Source of the DNA: JABMRP01 sp964444795
Lineage (GTDB): Bacteria > Planctomycetota > Planctomycetia > Pirellulales > Thermoguttaceae
Assembly (NCBI GenBank): GCA_964444795.1
Contig: CAYUIQ010000216.1
Span: 1 to 15,455 of the forward strand
Length of the DNA: 15,455 nucleotides
Direction: 5' to 3'
The notes beneath the pieces are model-generated. The model was given only the letters and a program-made list of their open reading frames with translations, had not been told where the DNA came from and ran no database searches. Shown piece after piece: positions 1-8,073 of the stretch; within the stretch, counting starts at the first letter, position 1; each line of letters begins with the position of its first letter. A program made the translations under genes and the position numbers.

Positions 1-41
1 GTAGCGAGCCCCCAGAACGCGACGGACTGGGGGCTCGCTGC
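1..41. repeat. GC-rich hairpin (REP-like or terminator-like)
   Basis: A perfect 13-bp inverted repeat: bases 3-15 (AGCGAGCCCCCAG) pair with 27-39 around an 11-nt loop. A G-T wobble and one more pair extend it to 1 and 41. It lies about 40 bp past the stop of the minus-strand radical SAM gene, so it could end that transcript, although no T-run follows on the minus strand. The second arm runs into a further imperfect palindrome (about 27-51), which looks more like a dispersed extragenic palindrome than a simple terminator. The copy may be cut by the window edge. Confidence 0.55.
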
Positions 42-82
42 GCTCGACCCCAGGCACCCATCAATCTCGCTGCTACTGAGTG

Positions 83-1507
83 CTACTCCGTGTGTCGTCG
101 GCGCGCGTCGTCGGCGACACCCGGCTGCTGGTGAGGGCCGTCCTGGCGGAGCCCTTTGCGGCGAATCAGATCCAGTCCGCCCATCGGTTCCGGCGGACGC
201 GTGTGTGCCGGTTCGGCACCGGGAAGCGATTCGCGACGCTCGCCCGGCGCCATGCCTCCCAGCCACGGCCAGCGCAGCGCAACGTTGGCTCGCCAATAGG
301 ACCAGCGCCGGTAGAAAGAGCCGAGACACTGGCGCCGGAGCGCCTCGATAGCCACCTTGCCAAGGGCGGCCGGGGCCGACGCATCTTGGGCGAGTGGATC
401 TTCAAGACGATCAAACAACGGGGTACCCGGGTAAGCCGTGACCGGGTGAAAGTGGGCCCAGGTGGGGTTCAATCCGGCAGCGTAGTCGCCCACGGCTCGA
501 ACCGACTCGGCCGTATCGCCGGGGAAACCGATCTGGAAGTGGGCCGACGTGCGGATACCCATCCGGCGACATTGGGCGATCAATTCGCGCTGGACCCCGT
601 CCTCCACGGCCGGGCGACCGCGCCGCTGCAACGCCTGCTGGTCGGGAGTTTCGATCTCCAACCCCACGCACACCAGACCCGCGCGCCGCAACACGCGCAG
701 CAACTCCGCCGGCATGGCGTCGGCTCGGGTCTCAATCGAGAACTGAATGGTATGCGGCATGCGCGCGATCCGTTCCGCCAATCGGAAGCTCAGGTCGCGA
801 TGCTGTCCGAACAGCGGATCGAGGAACCGGAAGGACCGAAAACCCCACGTCCGCACGCCGCGGCGAATCTCCTCGGCCACCGCCTCGGGATTCCGGCGGC
901 GCACACCGGCCGGATCGGCCGTCCGCGGACAATCATCGCACCGAAGCCGGCAGCCGCGACTGCTCTCGATCGGTGCGGTGGGGAACTTCCAGAAATCGAT
1001 CGGGATGCGAAAGCGCCCGTGGGGCATCGCCGACCAGTCGGGCAGCGGAAAGGTGTCCAGATCCTCGGCCCAACCCAATTGCACGATCGACGCGGGATAC
1101 CGAAGGACTTCCGCCAACTTCCAGAAGAGTAACTCCGCCTCGCCCCGCACGACGATGACGCCCAGTCCGTCGAACGAATCGGGCAACGCCGAAGCGACTC
1201 GACCGGCGACCAAGACGCGGGCGCCCGGGTTGGCCGCCCTGAGCCGGGCGATCATGGCACACTCGCGGCGTAGCGTGATCAGCGACGGGCAAAAGACATA
1301 GAGATCGGCCCCCCGCGTCAGCCGGTTCTCGGTGTATTGCACGCGATGGCCCAGCCGGGTGAAGACGGCCGCCAACTGGGCAAAGAGTCGGGTCTCCGGA
1401 AAGCGTACGCGGCGCGAACCGCGGAGAAAGCGAGTTTCCAGACCGAATCCGGCCGCCCCGTCCTTCCAGACCTCCGGCGCGCCCGTGCTGCAAAGCACCA
1501 CATCCAT
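83..1507 (-). CDS. B12-binding-type radical SAM protein
   Basis: 474-residue radical SAM enzyme. The 4Fe-4S motif CxxxCxxC is present as C186, C190 and C193 in the context SSRGCRLRCDDCPR. The N-terminal ~140 residues look like the Rossmann-type cobalamin-binding domain of this class, with an AGRVAS segment near 101-106 and a VVRGEAE segment near 119-125 that resembles the family's GEGE motif. The barrel continues through IQFSIETRAD (254-263), VGLEIETPD (281-289) and FQIGFPGDT (324-332). A Pro/Arg-rich tail of ~55 residues follows the catalytic core and shows no domain. The ATG at 1507 has a strong AAAGGAGG (1520-1513) five bases upstream. It is the second gene of an operon, 32 bp after the glycosyltransferase, so a role in modifying a lipid or glycolipid is plausible. 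The substrate cannot be read from the sequence. Confidence 0.85.
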   Translation of the reverse strand: MDVVLCSTGAPEVWKDGAAGFGLETRFLRGSRRVRFPETRLFAQLAAVFTRLGHRVQYTENRLTRGADLYVFCPSLITLRRECAMIARLRAANPGARVLVAGRVASALPDSFDGLGVIVVRGEAELLFWKLAEVLRYPASIVQLGWAEDLDTFPLPDWSAMPHGRFRIPIDFWKFPTAPIESSRGCRLRCDDCPRTADPAGVRRRNPEAVAEEIRRGVRTWGFRSFRFLDPLFGQHRDLSFRLAERIARMPHTIQFSIETRADAMPAELLRVLRRAGLVCVGLEIETPDQQALQRRGRPAVEDGVQRELIAQCRRMGIRTSAHFQIGFPGDTAESVRAVGDYAAGLNPTWAHFHPVTAYPGTPLFDRLEDPLAQDASAPAALGKVAIEALRRQCLGSFYRRWSYWRANVALRWPWLGGMAPGERRESLPGAEPAHTRPPEPMGGLDLIRRKGLRQDGPHQQPGVADDARRRHTE

Positions 1508-1539
1508 CGCGGCCTCCTTTCTCGCCGAAGACGCTCAAC

Positions 1540-2844
1540 TCAGCCGACTTTTTCCCAGGAGAGAGAACGGTCGGGCTTCGCGGCCGGCGATTCGAGTCGC
1601 GGAAAGGGGATAATCGCGGGTATTTCGTCGTCGTGGCGAGACATCATTTGGATCTTGCCGCCGGGGAAAAGCCGATAGCTTGTGCCTCGCCAGGTGATGT
1701 GGCGGCCCAACAAGGCACCGAACAAACCGAACCAGTTGACCAGCCCAGCCAGCGGACCGGCCCAAATGTCGAACCGCCGCGCCGAGCGAAGTTGCTTCCG
1801 AAGCTCGGGGAAATACGTGCCCACCAGATCCTGCCGGATCCATCCTCGCAAGGCTCCCAGCGTGTACAGCACCAGGCCCACTCCCGCTGGAATCCAGGCC
1901 GACGCACTTCCCCGCGCCACCGCGACGACCAGCCACGCCATGCTGCTCCAGAAGACCCCGGTGGCAACGGTTGCGGCCAACAGCGACCCAATCCACAGCC
2001 AGGGAACGTAGAACTTTCCGATGATGTATTGCCGCCGCAAAAACGAAAACATCCCCCCGGGCGTGTTGTCCACCGGCGAGGCGACCATGGCGGCCGGTTC
2101 AAACTCGACCCGCATTCCGGCGCGGTGCATCAGTCGCGTCACCATCAGGTCGTCGCTGAGCGTTCCCCGCCATGCCTGGCTGATCGCCAGCGAGTCGAAC
2201 ACCTCTCGACGGACCGCCCAAGAACCGCCCCATACGGCATAGTATCCGCCGGGTCCCAGGAGCAATCCCACGGAACAATTGATGCTGTAGAGCACGTTGT
2301 TGGCCAAGCTTGAACGGGAGGGGGCAAACCACCGATACCCGGTCACGGCGCCGACCGCCGGATTCTCCAGACGCAGGATCATCCTTCGCAACCACTCCTT
2401 GCGCGGCCGGGCGTCGGAATCGACAAAGGCCAGAATCTCCACGTCCGAGGAGAGCGATGACGCGGCCACGCGCAGATTGTGGACCTTCTGGCCGCTGTCG
2501 CTGGCCAAGCCGGCAACCACCATCCGCGACTGGGCCCCGCAGTGCTCGGACATCACCTGCTCGATCACCTTACACGCCGGATCGTCGTCGCTTTCGACGA
2601 TGAACACGACCTCGTAGTGGTCGTAGTCCTGGCGAAGGAGTCGGCGGAGGTTTTCTTCCAGGCCCTCGTCGATTCCTTTGCAGGGGGCAAACAGGGTCAC
2701 TTTGGCGGAGGACCGGCCGACGTGTCGCTCCCGCATCCGGCTGCGCGAAAATCGCCGATTCTCCACCGTGTGCCAAATCATCAACACGGCTTGCAGAATA
2801 GCCAAGCCAGCGAATATCAGATAGACAATGAGCGTCGGTTCCAT
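1540..2844 (-). CDS. Membrane glycosyltransferase, GT2/GT21 (ceramide glucosyltransferase-like)
   Basis: 434-residue processive-type inverting glycosyltransferase acting at the inner face of the membrane. It starts with one membrane helix (about 4-24). The GT-A domain follows: FAPCKG (52-57), a VDSDA DxD motif that binds the metal and nucleotide sugar (141-145), TGYRW (168-172) and LSDDL with the candidate catalytic aspartates (229-233). A segment RRQYIIG (270-276) sits where the family has (Q/R)xxRW, so this motif is degenerate. Hydrophobic segments at about 279-310, 317-335 and 361-383 form a C-terminal membrane region. The frame stays open to a TTG at 2943, but that codon lies within the apparent -35 element, so the ATG at 2844, just before the first membrane helix, is preferred; its ribosome-binding site is weak. 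Layout and family recall HpnI-like lipid glycosyltransferases, but the acceptor is unknown. Confidence 0.85.
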   Translation of the reverse strand: MEPTLIVYLIFAGLAILQAVLMIWHTVENRRFSRSRMRERHVGRSSAKVTLFAPCKGIDEGLEENLRRLLRQDYDHYEVVFIVESDDDPACKVIEQVMSEHCGAQSRMVVAGLASDSGQKVHNLRVAASSLSSDVEILAFVDSDARPRKEWLRRMILRLENPAVGAVTGYRWFAPSRSSLANNVLYSINCSVGLLLGPGGYYAVWGGSWAVRREVFDSLAISQAWRGTLSDDLMVTRLMHRAGMRVEFEPAAMVASPVDNTPGGMFSFLRRQYIIGKFYVPWLWIGSLLAATVATGVFWSSMAWLVVAVARGSASAWIPAGVGLVLYTLGALRGWIRQDLVGTYFPELRKQLRSARRFDIWAGPLAGLVNWFGLFGALLGRHITWRGTSYRLFPGGKIQMMSRHDDEIPAIIPFPRLESPAAKPDRSLSWEKVG

Positions 2845-2914
2845 GATCAGCCGTACACAATCCTGAGGACGTTGCACCGGGGCCGCAGAGTTGCCGCGCG
2901 CAGGCCAACGAGGG

Positions 2915-2943
2915 AGAATAGCGACCCCACGAAAGTGGGTCAA
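2915..2943 (-). promoter_or_regulatory. Sigma70-like promoter of the glycosyltransferase operon
   Basis: Read on the minus strand: -35 TTGACC (2943-2938), a 17-base spacer, then -10 TATTCT (2920-2915). The match to consensus is 5/6 and 4/6. The expected start of transcription is near 2908, giving a leader of about 64 nt before the ATG at 2844. An inverted repeat covers the spacer and part of the -35: GACCCAC then GTGGGGTC around a TTTC loop, with one bulged base (about 2923-2941). It could be an operator. Confidence 0.42.
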
Positions 2944-3002
2944 GACGGAAACCGGCGATCCATGCCGCTACACAGAGGGGGCCACCATGCAGGGGGTGCG
3001 CC

Positions 3003-3031
3003 CTGGCGATAATGCCGACAAAGGGCATAAT
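3003..3031 (+). promoter_or_regulatory. Weak candidate promoter of the GH95 gene
   Basis: CATAAT at 3026-3031 matches a -10 element at 5/6. The hexamer 17 bases upstream (CTGGCG, 3003-3008) is only 3/6. Position fits, about 37 nt leader to the GH95 start. Low confidence because the -35 is poor and planctomycete promoters are not well defined. Confidence 0.22.
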
Positions 3032-3061
3032 ACAGTGACGCAGACAGAATCATCAGAGATT

Positions 3062-3065
3062 GGAG
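3062..3065 (+). promoter_or_regulatory. Ribosome-binding site deciding the GH95 start
   Basis: GGAG lies nine bases before the ATG at 3075 but only three before the in-frame ATG at 3069, and it overlaps the possible TTG start at 3060. Spacing therefore favours 3075. Confidence 0.45.
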
Positions 3066-3074
3066 CCAATGATC

Positions 3075-5435
3075 ATGCATCAGCTTCTACGCTACGCGGC
3101 GTACGCGTGGGTCCTGGGAACCGCGATCTATGCCGGGCCCTCGGTGGCTGCCAGAGCGGACGTACCACATTCCCAGATGGTGCTCTGGTACCGCAAGCCC
3201 GCCGATCTGGCGAAATGGGAGCAGGCCTTACCGTTGGGCAACGGACGCCTCGGGGCGATGGTCTTCGGCGGCGTCGACACGGAACGGATCATCTACAACG
3301 AAGATAGCCTCTGGAGTGGGTGGCCTGAACCGAAGAACGACCGGGAAGGAGCCTACAACGCGCTGCAAAAGATCCGCGAGCTCTTGAAAGAAAAGGGAGA
3401 CCTGAGGCAGGTTAACGAGATCGCGATGAAGGAATTCTGTAGCCTGTACGGTTATGGGAAACCCGACTTCGGCGCCTACCAATCCTTTTGCGAAGCTCAA
3501 CTGGAATTCGCGCACGAACCGGGCGAGGTCAGCAACTACCGGCGGAGGCTCGATCTGAGCAGTGCCACGGCCACCGTCCGCTACACGCAAGCCGGAGCGG
3601 ACTACACGCGCGAGTACTTCTGCAGCCATCCCGACCAGGTGATGGCCATGCGATTCTCTTGCAGCAAGGCCGGGGCGATCAACCTGGCTCTGGGCGCTAG
3701 CAGCCTCCACAAGAACACCACCGTCACCGCCGGCGGCAACGAACTTACGCTCCGCGGGCAGGTCGAGACCGGCAATGTCGAACACCAGGGAACGAAGTTC
3801 GAGGCCCGGTGGACCGTCACGGCCCGGGGCGGGGAAGTGCTCGGCTCGGAAGACGGCCAGCAGCTCCTGGTCCGCAATGCCGATGCCGTCACGGTGGTCA
3901 TGACCGGGGCCACGGATTACCAATTGAAGTACCCTCATTACAAAGGAGATCCGCCCCAGCAGCGTAATCGGCGGATTCTCGACGACGCGGGCGCCAAGTC
4001 GTACGACCAGCTCCGCGCGGCGCACCTCCGCGACTATCAAGAGCTGTTTGACCGAGTGGAGTTGAACCTGGGTACACCCTCCCGCACGACCTTGCCGACG
4101 GATGAGCGACTGCTGGCCTACAAAAAGGACCGTGGCGATCGGGGTTTGGAAGCTCTGCTCTTCCAATACGGCCGCTACCTGATGATCGCCTCGTCGCGGC
4201 CGGGGGGCATGCCCGCCAACTTGCAAGGTTTGTGGAACAACAGCAACCGTCCGCCCTGGAACTGCGATTACCACCTGAACATCAACCTGCAGATGAACTA
4301 CTGGCCGGTGGATAGCTGCAATCTGGCCGAGTGTGCCGAACCGCTCGTTCGTTGGACGGACGATCTGACCGGCGCGGGCGCGAAGACCGCAAGGATTCAC
4401 TACAACTCGCGCGGCTGGGTCGTACACCACACGTCCAACGTCTGGGGATTCACGTCGCCGGGTCCGGCCCGGGGCGTTCACATGCTTGAAGCCGAGAGCG
4501 GTGCCTTCCTCTGCCAAAACATCTGGGACCATTATGCGTTTACCCAGGACAAGGAGTATCTGGAGAAGACGGCCTGGCCCATCATCAAGGGCGCGGCCGA
4601 ATTCTGGGTCGACAATCTTCAGGAAGTCGAGGGCGGCTACCTGGCCGTTTCGCCCAGCTACTCGCCCGAACATGGTCCCTTGAGCGATGGAACTTACTAC
4701 CAGACGATGATCGTCTGGGACCTGTTCACTAACTGCATTGAGGCCGCGGAGATTCTCAAGACAGACGCTGATTTCGCGGGCAAGCTGAGAACCCTGCGCG
4801 ATCGGATCCAGCCGCCGCGGATCGGCCGGCACGGCCAGCTCCAGGAATGGCGCGATCCGGAACTCGAAAAGAACGTTCAGACCGACAAGCACCGGCATGT
4901 TTCCCACATGTATGCCGTCCATCCCGGCAAGCAAATCATCCCCGGCCGCGACGATGCGCTGAGCGGAGCGGCGATTCAGTCGATGAGGTACCGGGGCGAC
5001 GGGGCGACCGGCTGGAGCATGGGCTGGAAAATCAACATCTGGGCACGACTCCTCGACGGCGACCACGCCTTGCTCCTGGTTCAGAACCTCATCGCCGGGA
5101 AACTCTACACGAACCTCTGGGACGCGCATCCGCCCTTCCAGATCGACGGGAATTTTGGGTATACGGCCGGCGTGGCCGAGATGCTGCTGCAAAGCCACAC
5201 CGACGAGATCGTTCTCCTGCCTGCATTGCCCTCGGCATGGCCGGCGGGAGCCGTCAAGGGGCTGTGCGCTCGCGGCGGTTTTGAAGTGGACATACAATGG
5301 CAGGCGGGTAAACTGGTCTCCGCCTCGATTCGCAGCCGGCGTGGGACACACGGCGTCGTGCGTTACCGAGACCGCACGGTCAAACTGGATATCCAGCCGG
5401 GTGAAATAGTTGAATTCGATGCCGAACTGCGGTAA
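3075..5435 (+). CDS. Secreted GH95 alpha-L-fucosidase-like glycoside hydrolase
   Basis: Residue numbers here count from the upstream in-frame TTG at 3060; the chosen start at 3075 is residue 6. GH95 enzymes remove alpha-1,2-linked L-fucose (some take L-galactose) by inversion. The N-terminal signature (LPLGNGRLGAMVFGG, 58-72; NEDSLWSG, 80-87) is typical. The catalytic region is complete: NINLQMNYW (407-415) gives the two asparagines N407 and N409 that assist the base, SPSYSPE gives the likely acid E537, and IDGNFG gives D696. HRHVSHMYAVHPG (611-623) is also conserved. A signal-peptide-like N-terminus ending near AARA (about 30-33) suggests export. Total length is about 786 residues, normal for the family. 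The gene is divergent from the glycosyltransferase operon and 14 bp upstream of a flavoprotein gene. The fine substrate (fucose or galactose) cannot be decided here. Confidence 0.94.
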   Translation: MHQLLRYAAYAWVLGTAIYAGPSVAARADVPHSQMVLWYRKPADLAKWEQALPLGNGRLGAMVFGGVDTERIIYNEDSLWSGWPEPKNDREGAYNALQKIRELLKEKGDLRQVNEIAMKEFCSLYGYGKPDFGAYQSFCEAQLEFAHEPGEVSNYRRRLDLSSATATVRYTQAGADYTREYFCSHPDQVMAMRFSCSKAGAINLALGASSLHKNTTVTAGGNELTLRGQVETGNVEHQGTKFEARWTVTARGGEVLGSEDGQQLLVRNADAVTVVMTGATDYQLKYPHYKGDPPQQRNRRILDDAGAKSYDQLRAAHLRDYQELFDRVELNLGTPSRTTLPTDERLLAYKKDRGDRGLEALLFQYGRYLMIASSRPGGMPANLQGLWNNSNRPPWNCDYHLNINLQMNYWPVDSCNLAECAEPLVRWTDDLTGAGAKTARIHYNSRGWVVHHTSNVWGFTSPGPARGVHMLEAESGAFLCQNIWDHYAFTQDKEYLEKTAWPIIKGAAEFWVDNLQEVEGGYLAVSPSYSPEHGPLSDGTYYQTMIVWDLFTNCIEAAEILKTDADFAGKLRTLRDRIQPPRIGRHGQLQEWRDPELEKNVQTDKHRHVSHMYAVHPGKQIIPGRDDALSGAAIQSMRYRGDGATGWSMGWKINIWARLLDGDHALLLVQNLIAGKLYTNLWDAHPPFQIDGNFGYTAGVAEMLLQSHTDEIVLLPALPSAWPAGAVKGLCARGGFEVDIQWQAGKLVSASIRSRRGTHGVVRYRDRTVKLDIQPGEIVEFDAELR

Positions 5436-5449
5436 GGTACGAGGATCAC

Positions 5450-6052
5450 ATGAGCAAGAAGATCTTGGGTATCGTCGGCAGCTATCGCAAGGGTGGCACG
5501 ATCGATTCGTTGGTCACCGAGGTCCTTGCCGCGGCGCAAGAACACGGCGCGGAGACGACAAAGATCTACCTCCTCGACCGGCACATCGAATTCTGTGCCA
5601 ACTGCCGCCAATGCACGCAGCAACCCGGTACCGAGCCGGGCGACTGCGCCCGCGAGGACGACATGGCGAGCATCCTCGCCCAGTACGAGGGTTCCGCCGC
5701 GGTGGTCCTCGGCGCCCCGGTCAACTTCTTCAACGTCAACGCAATCACCCGCCGGTTCCTGGAGCGGTTGGTCTGCTTCACGTACTGGCCCTGGGGCGCG
5801 CTGGGCCCGAAGATGAGAAGGAAAGCCAAGACTCGCAAAGCCGTGCTGATTACCTCCAGCGCGATGCCCGGCGCGATGGTCCGGATGTTGACCGGCGCGC
5901 CGCGTGCTTTGCGTCTGATGGCCGCGACGATGGGCGCCAAGCCGGTGGCCACCGTGCTGGCCGGTCTTTCGGCCAAGCGCCAGCACAATTCCCCGTCGGA
6001 GAGGCTGTTGCGCAAAGCCCGCGCCGCGGGGCGAAAACTGGCCGCCGGATAG
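5450..6052 (+). CDS. NADPH-dependent FMN reductase / Fe-S flavoprotein-like protein
   Basis: 200-residue flavodoxin-fold protein. The N-terminal KILGIVGSYRKGGTIDSL (4-21) is the FMN phosphate-binding loop of the NADPH-dependent FMN reductase family, and VLGAPVNFFNVNA (86-98) is the second flavin-contact segment. Four cysteines, C49, C52, C55 and C66 (CxxCxxC then x10-C), resemble the compact cluster motif of iron-sulfur flavoproteins, which have a shorter last spacing, so a 4Fe-4S cluster is possible but not certain. No signal peptide, so probably cytoplasmic. GAGGA at 5441-5445 sits four bases before the ATG. With only 14 bp after the GH95 stop it is probably co-transcribed, although no functional link between fucose release and this redox protein is obvious. 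The C-terminus is rich in Arg and Lys. Confidence 0.85.
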   Translation: MSKKILGIVGSYRKGGTIDSLVTEVLAAAQEHGAETTKIYLLDRHIEFCANCRQCTQQPGTEPGDCAREDDMASILAQYEGSAAVVLGAPVNFFNVNAITRRFLERLVCFTYWPWGALGPKMRRKAKTRKAVLITSSAMPGAMVRMLTGAPRALRLMAATMGAKPVATVLAGLSAKRQHNSPSERLLRKARAAGRKLAAG

Positions 6053-6298
6053 CAGCCAGGAGTCCGTCGGTAACGCTGGTCCCACCGTACAATACCGGAA
6101 GGGTGCATTTTGCGCTGCCGTGGTCCAGAAACGGCTGCACCCCCCCGAGCGAGAGGGCGTCTTCGGGCCGATTCCCAAGTATTCTTCGATTGACTCTTGG
6201 TGGAGCGGAAATTTCTTGCAATCGTTGCCGCCGTTGATTAGGCTCAAGCTTGTGCTTGTGTGGTTTGAGTTGGTCCCTGGTCCCTGTTCTTTCCGTAC

Positions 6299-6303
6299 GG
6301 AGA
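6299..6303 (+). promoter_or_regulatory. Ribosome-binding site deciding the PEP-CTERM start
   Basis: GGAGA lies six bases before the ATG at 6310. It rules against the upstream in-frame TTG at 6250, whose extra 20 residues would sit before the signal peptide. Confidence 0.6.
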
Positions 6304-6309
6304 TACGCC

Positions 6310-8073
6310 ATGTGCTTCAGACTTACTGCATTGATCGTGGCGGCAGGACTGATCGTGTGTGCTGCCGGTAGCTTGGAGGCAAACATGGTTATCGACGGCA
6401 GCTTCGAGGATGTATCCAGTTCGACGATCGGCAACGGCCAGGGCAGCGAGTTGGGGAGCCACAACTACCTCGGCAGCACCTGGGGCAATACCGATGTCCT
6501 CAACCAGTGGGACAAGGTCCAAAGCCGGACTTGGATCATGACCGACGGTACGGACAACGAATTCCCCGACGGCAGCGTCGGCGTCCGGTTGGACGGTCAG
6601 GACAAGTACAATGCCAGGCTCTTCCAGACGGGAATCGCGTTGGAAGCCAACAAGGAGTATGAGCTGTCACTGTCCGTATGGGGCGAAGGCGGAACTCCCG
6701 GGATCGGTGCTCAATTCGTCGGCCAGACCAGCGGGGACGTTGTCGGGGTGTTTTCCGGGCAAACGACAGACACCACGGACGGCGCGGCCGAGGTCAAGAC
6801 GGCGACGTTCGTGCCCACCGGCACGGAGGACTACACCATCGAACTCTACGCGACCAACGGCAGCCACACGTGGATTGACGACGTCAACCTCGACGCCACC
6901 GGCGTCATCGTCACGCCGCCCACGAACCTGCTTGCCGACGGTAGCTTCGAAGTGAACACCAATAGCACTCCCGGAACCGGTGCGAACAGTGAACTGGGAG
7001 CCCACAACTATGCCGGCAGCACGTGGGGCAATGCCGATGTTACGACGCACTGGGACAAAGATGACAGGGTTTGGTACGTAACCGACGGCGGCGAAGCTGA
7101 ATTCCCGGACGGCGACTTCGCCTATCGCATCGATGCCCGACTGGACATCGGCGGCGCCGACACGCTTTGGCAGAGCGGCATCGACTTGACGGCTGGGACC
7201 AGCTACAAGCTCTCGTTCGACATGTGGGGGGAGGCGGGCAATGCGATTCTGGACGCCACGTTGACCGGACCCGACACCCTCGTTCTTCTTGACGACACGA
7301 CAACCGTTGGAAACAACGGCGTGGCGGAGACGAAATCAGTCGTGTTCACACCGACTGCGACGGGTGCGTACACACTCAACTTCTTCACCGACGTCAATAA
7401 CGGAGACAGCCATACCTGGATCGACAATGCCATCCTGGAGGAAATCGCACTCGGTCCGAACCTGCTTGCCGACGGTAGCTTCGAAGTGAACACCAATAGC
7501 ACTCCCGGAACCGGTGCGAACAGTGAACTGGGAGCCCACAACTATGCCGGCAGCACGTGGGGCAATGCCGATGTTACGACGCACTGGGACAAAGATGACA
7601 GGGTTTGGTACGTAACCGACGGCGGCGAAGCTGAATTCCCGGACGGCGACTTCGCCTATCGTATCGATGCCCGACTGGACATCGGCGGCGCCGACACGCT
7701 TTGGCAGAGCGGCATTGACCTCACCGCCGACACGGAGTACATGCTGTCATTTGACATGTGGGGGGAGGCGGCCAATGCGATTCTGGACGCCACGTTGACC
7801 GGACCCGACACCCTCGTCCTTTTTGACGACACGACGACCGATGGAAACGACGGCGCGGCGGAGACGAAATCGATCCTGTTCACACCGACTGTGACCGGTT
7901 CGTACACACTCAACTTCTTCACTGACGTCAATAACGGGAACAACCATACTTGGATCGATAACGCCGCCATTCAGGCGGTACAGTCGGCCGCCGTCCCCGA
8001 GCCTTCCACTCTCGCGCTGGCCGCCCTGGGGCTGCTCGGGCTGGGATGGTTCGGCTGGCGACGGAGACGATAG
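6310..8073 (+). CDS. PEP-CTERM exported protein with three tandem beta-rich modules
   Basis: 587 residues. The N-terminus (about 1-24) is a signal peptide with a hydrophobic core. Three related modules follow at about 25-202, 205-382 and 383-560. Each opens with DGSFE, then an SELG-HNY-GSTWGN-DV segment, a middle WDK segment, an FPDG segment and a closing HTWIDD/HTWIDN. This layout resembles the jelly-roll carbohydrate-binding or choice-of-anchor modules of planctomycete surface proteins. The last 26 residues carry VPEPST, a short hydrophobic stretch and a terminal RRRR. That is a textbook PEP-CTERM sorting signal, which an exosortase or archaeosortase-type system is known to recognise, so the protein is probably anchored in or released from the envelope. 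Modules 2 and 3 are nearly identical in their first half. No catalytic motif is seen, so a structural or binding role is inferred. A fucose-polymer link to the nearby GH95 is possible but unproven. Confidence 0.9.
   Translation: MCFRLTALIVAAGLIVCAAGSLEANMVIDGSFEDVSSSTIGNGQGSELGSHNYLGSTWGNTDVLNQWDKVQSRTWIMTDGTDNEFPDGSVGVRLDGQDKYNARLFQTGIALEANKEYELSLSVWGEGGTPGIGAQFVGQTSGDVVGVFSGQTTDTTDGAAEVKTATFVPTGTEDYTIELYATNGSHTWIDDVNLDATGVIVTPPTNLLADGSFEVNTNSTPGTGANSELGAHNYAGSTWGNADVTTHWDKDDRVWYVTDGGEAEFPDGDFAYRIDARLDIGGADTLWQSGIDLTAGTSYKLSFDMWGEAGNAILDATLTGPDTLVLLDDTTTVGNNGVAETKSVVFTPTATGAYTLNFFTDVNNGDSHTWIDNAILEEIALGPNLLADGSFEVNTNSTPGTGANSELGAHNYAGSTWGNADVTTHWDKDDRVWYVTDGGEAEFPDGDFAYRIDARLDIGGADTLWQSGIDLTADTEYMLSFDMWGEAANAILDATLTGPDTLVLFDDTTTDGNDGAAETKSILFTPTVTGSYTLNFFTDVNNGNNHTWIDNAAIQAVQSAAVPEPSTLALAALGLLGLGWFGWRRRR
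6923..7715 (+). repeat. Intragenic tandem duplication, 534-bp period
   Basis: Bases 6923-7181 match 7457-7715 over 259 bp with a single difference (C at 7128 against T at 7662, synonymous for Arg). Outside this block the two modules are much more diverged, with only shorter identical patches. The period of 534 bp equals 178 codons, so the reading frame is kept. Confidence 0.95.

Noticed and set aside
80..1132. 350-codon open frame on the plus strand opposite the radical SAM gene
   Set aside because: Arg/His/Pro-rich translation with no motif; mirror of a GC-rich gene whose CxxxCxxC motif and ribosome-binding site lie on the other strand.
3228..5351. 707-codon open frame on the minus strand opposite the GH95 gene
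   Set aside because: Length comes from high GC in the third codon positions. Every GH95 signature is on the plus strand and the translation has no recognisable domain.
5450..6052. Treating the GH95 and flavoprotein genes as one frameshifted gene
   Set aside because: The flavoprotein has its own ribosome-binding site, ATG and complete fold, and GH95 ends at normal length with all catalytic residues.
6053..6309. Possible promoter (TTGACT at 6190-6195) before the PEP-CTERM gene
   Set aside because: No acceptable -10 hexamer at 16-18 bases downstream, and no gene or strong hairpin is visible in this 257-bp gap.
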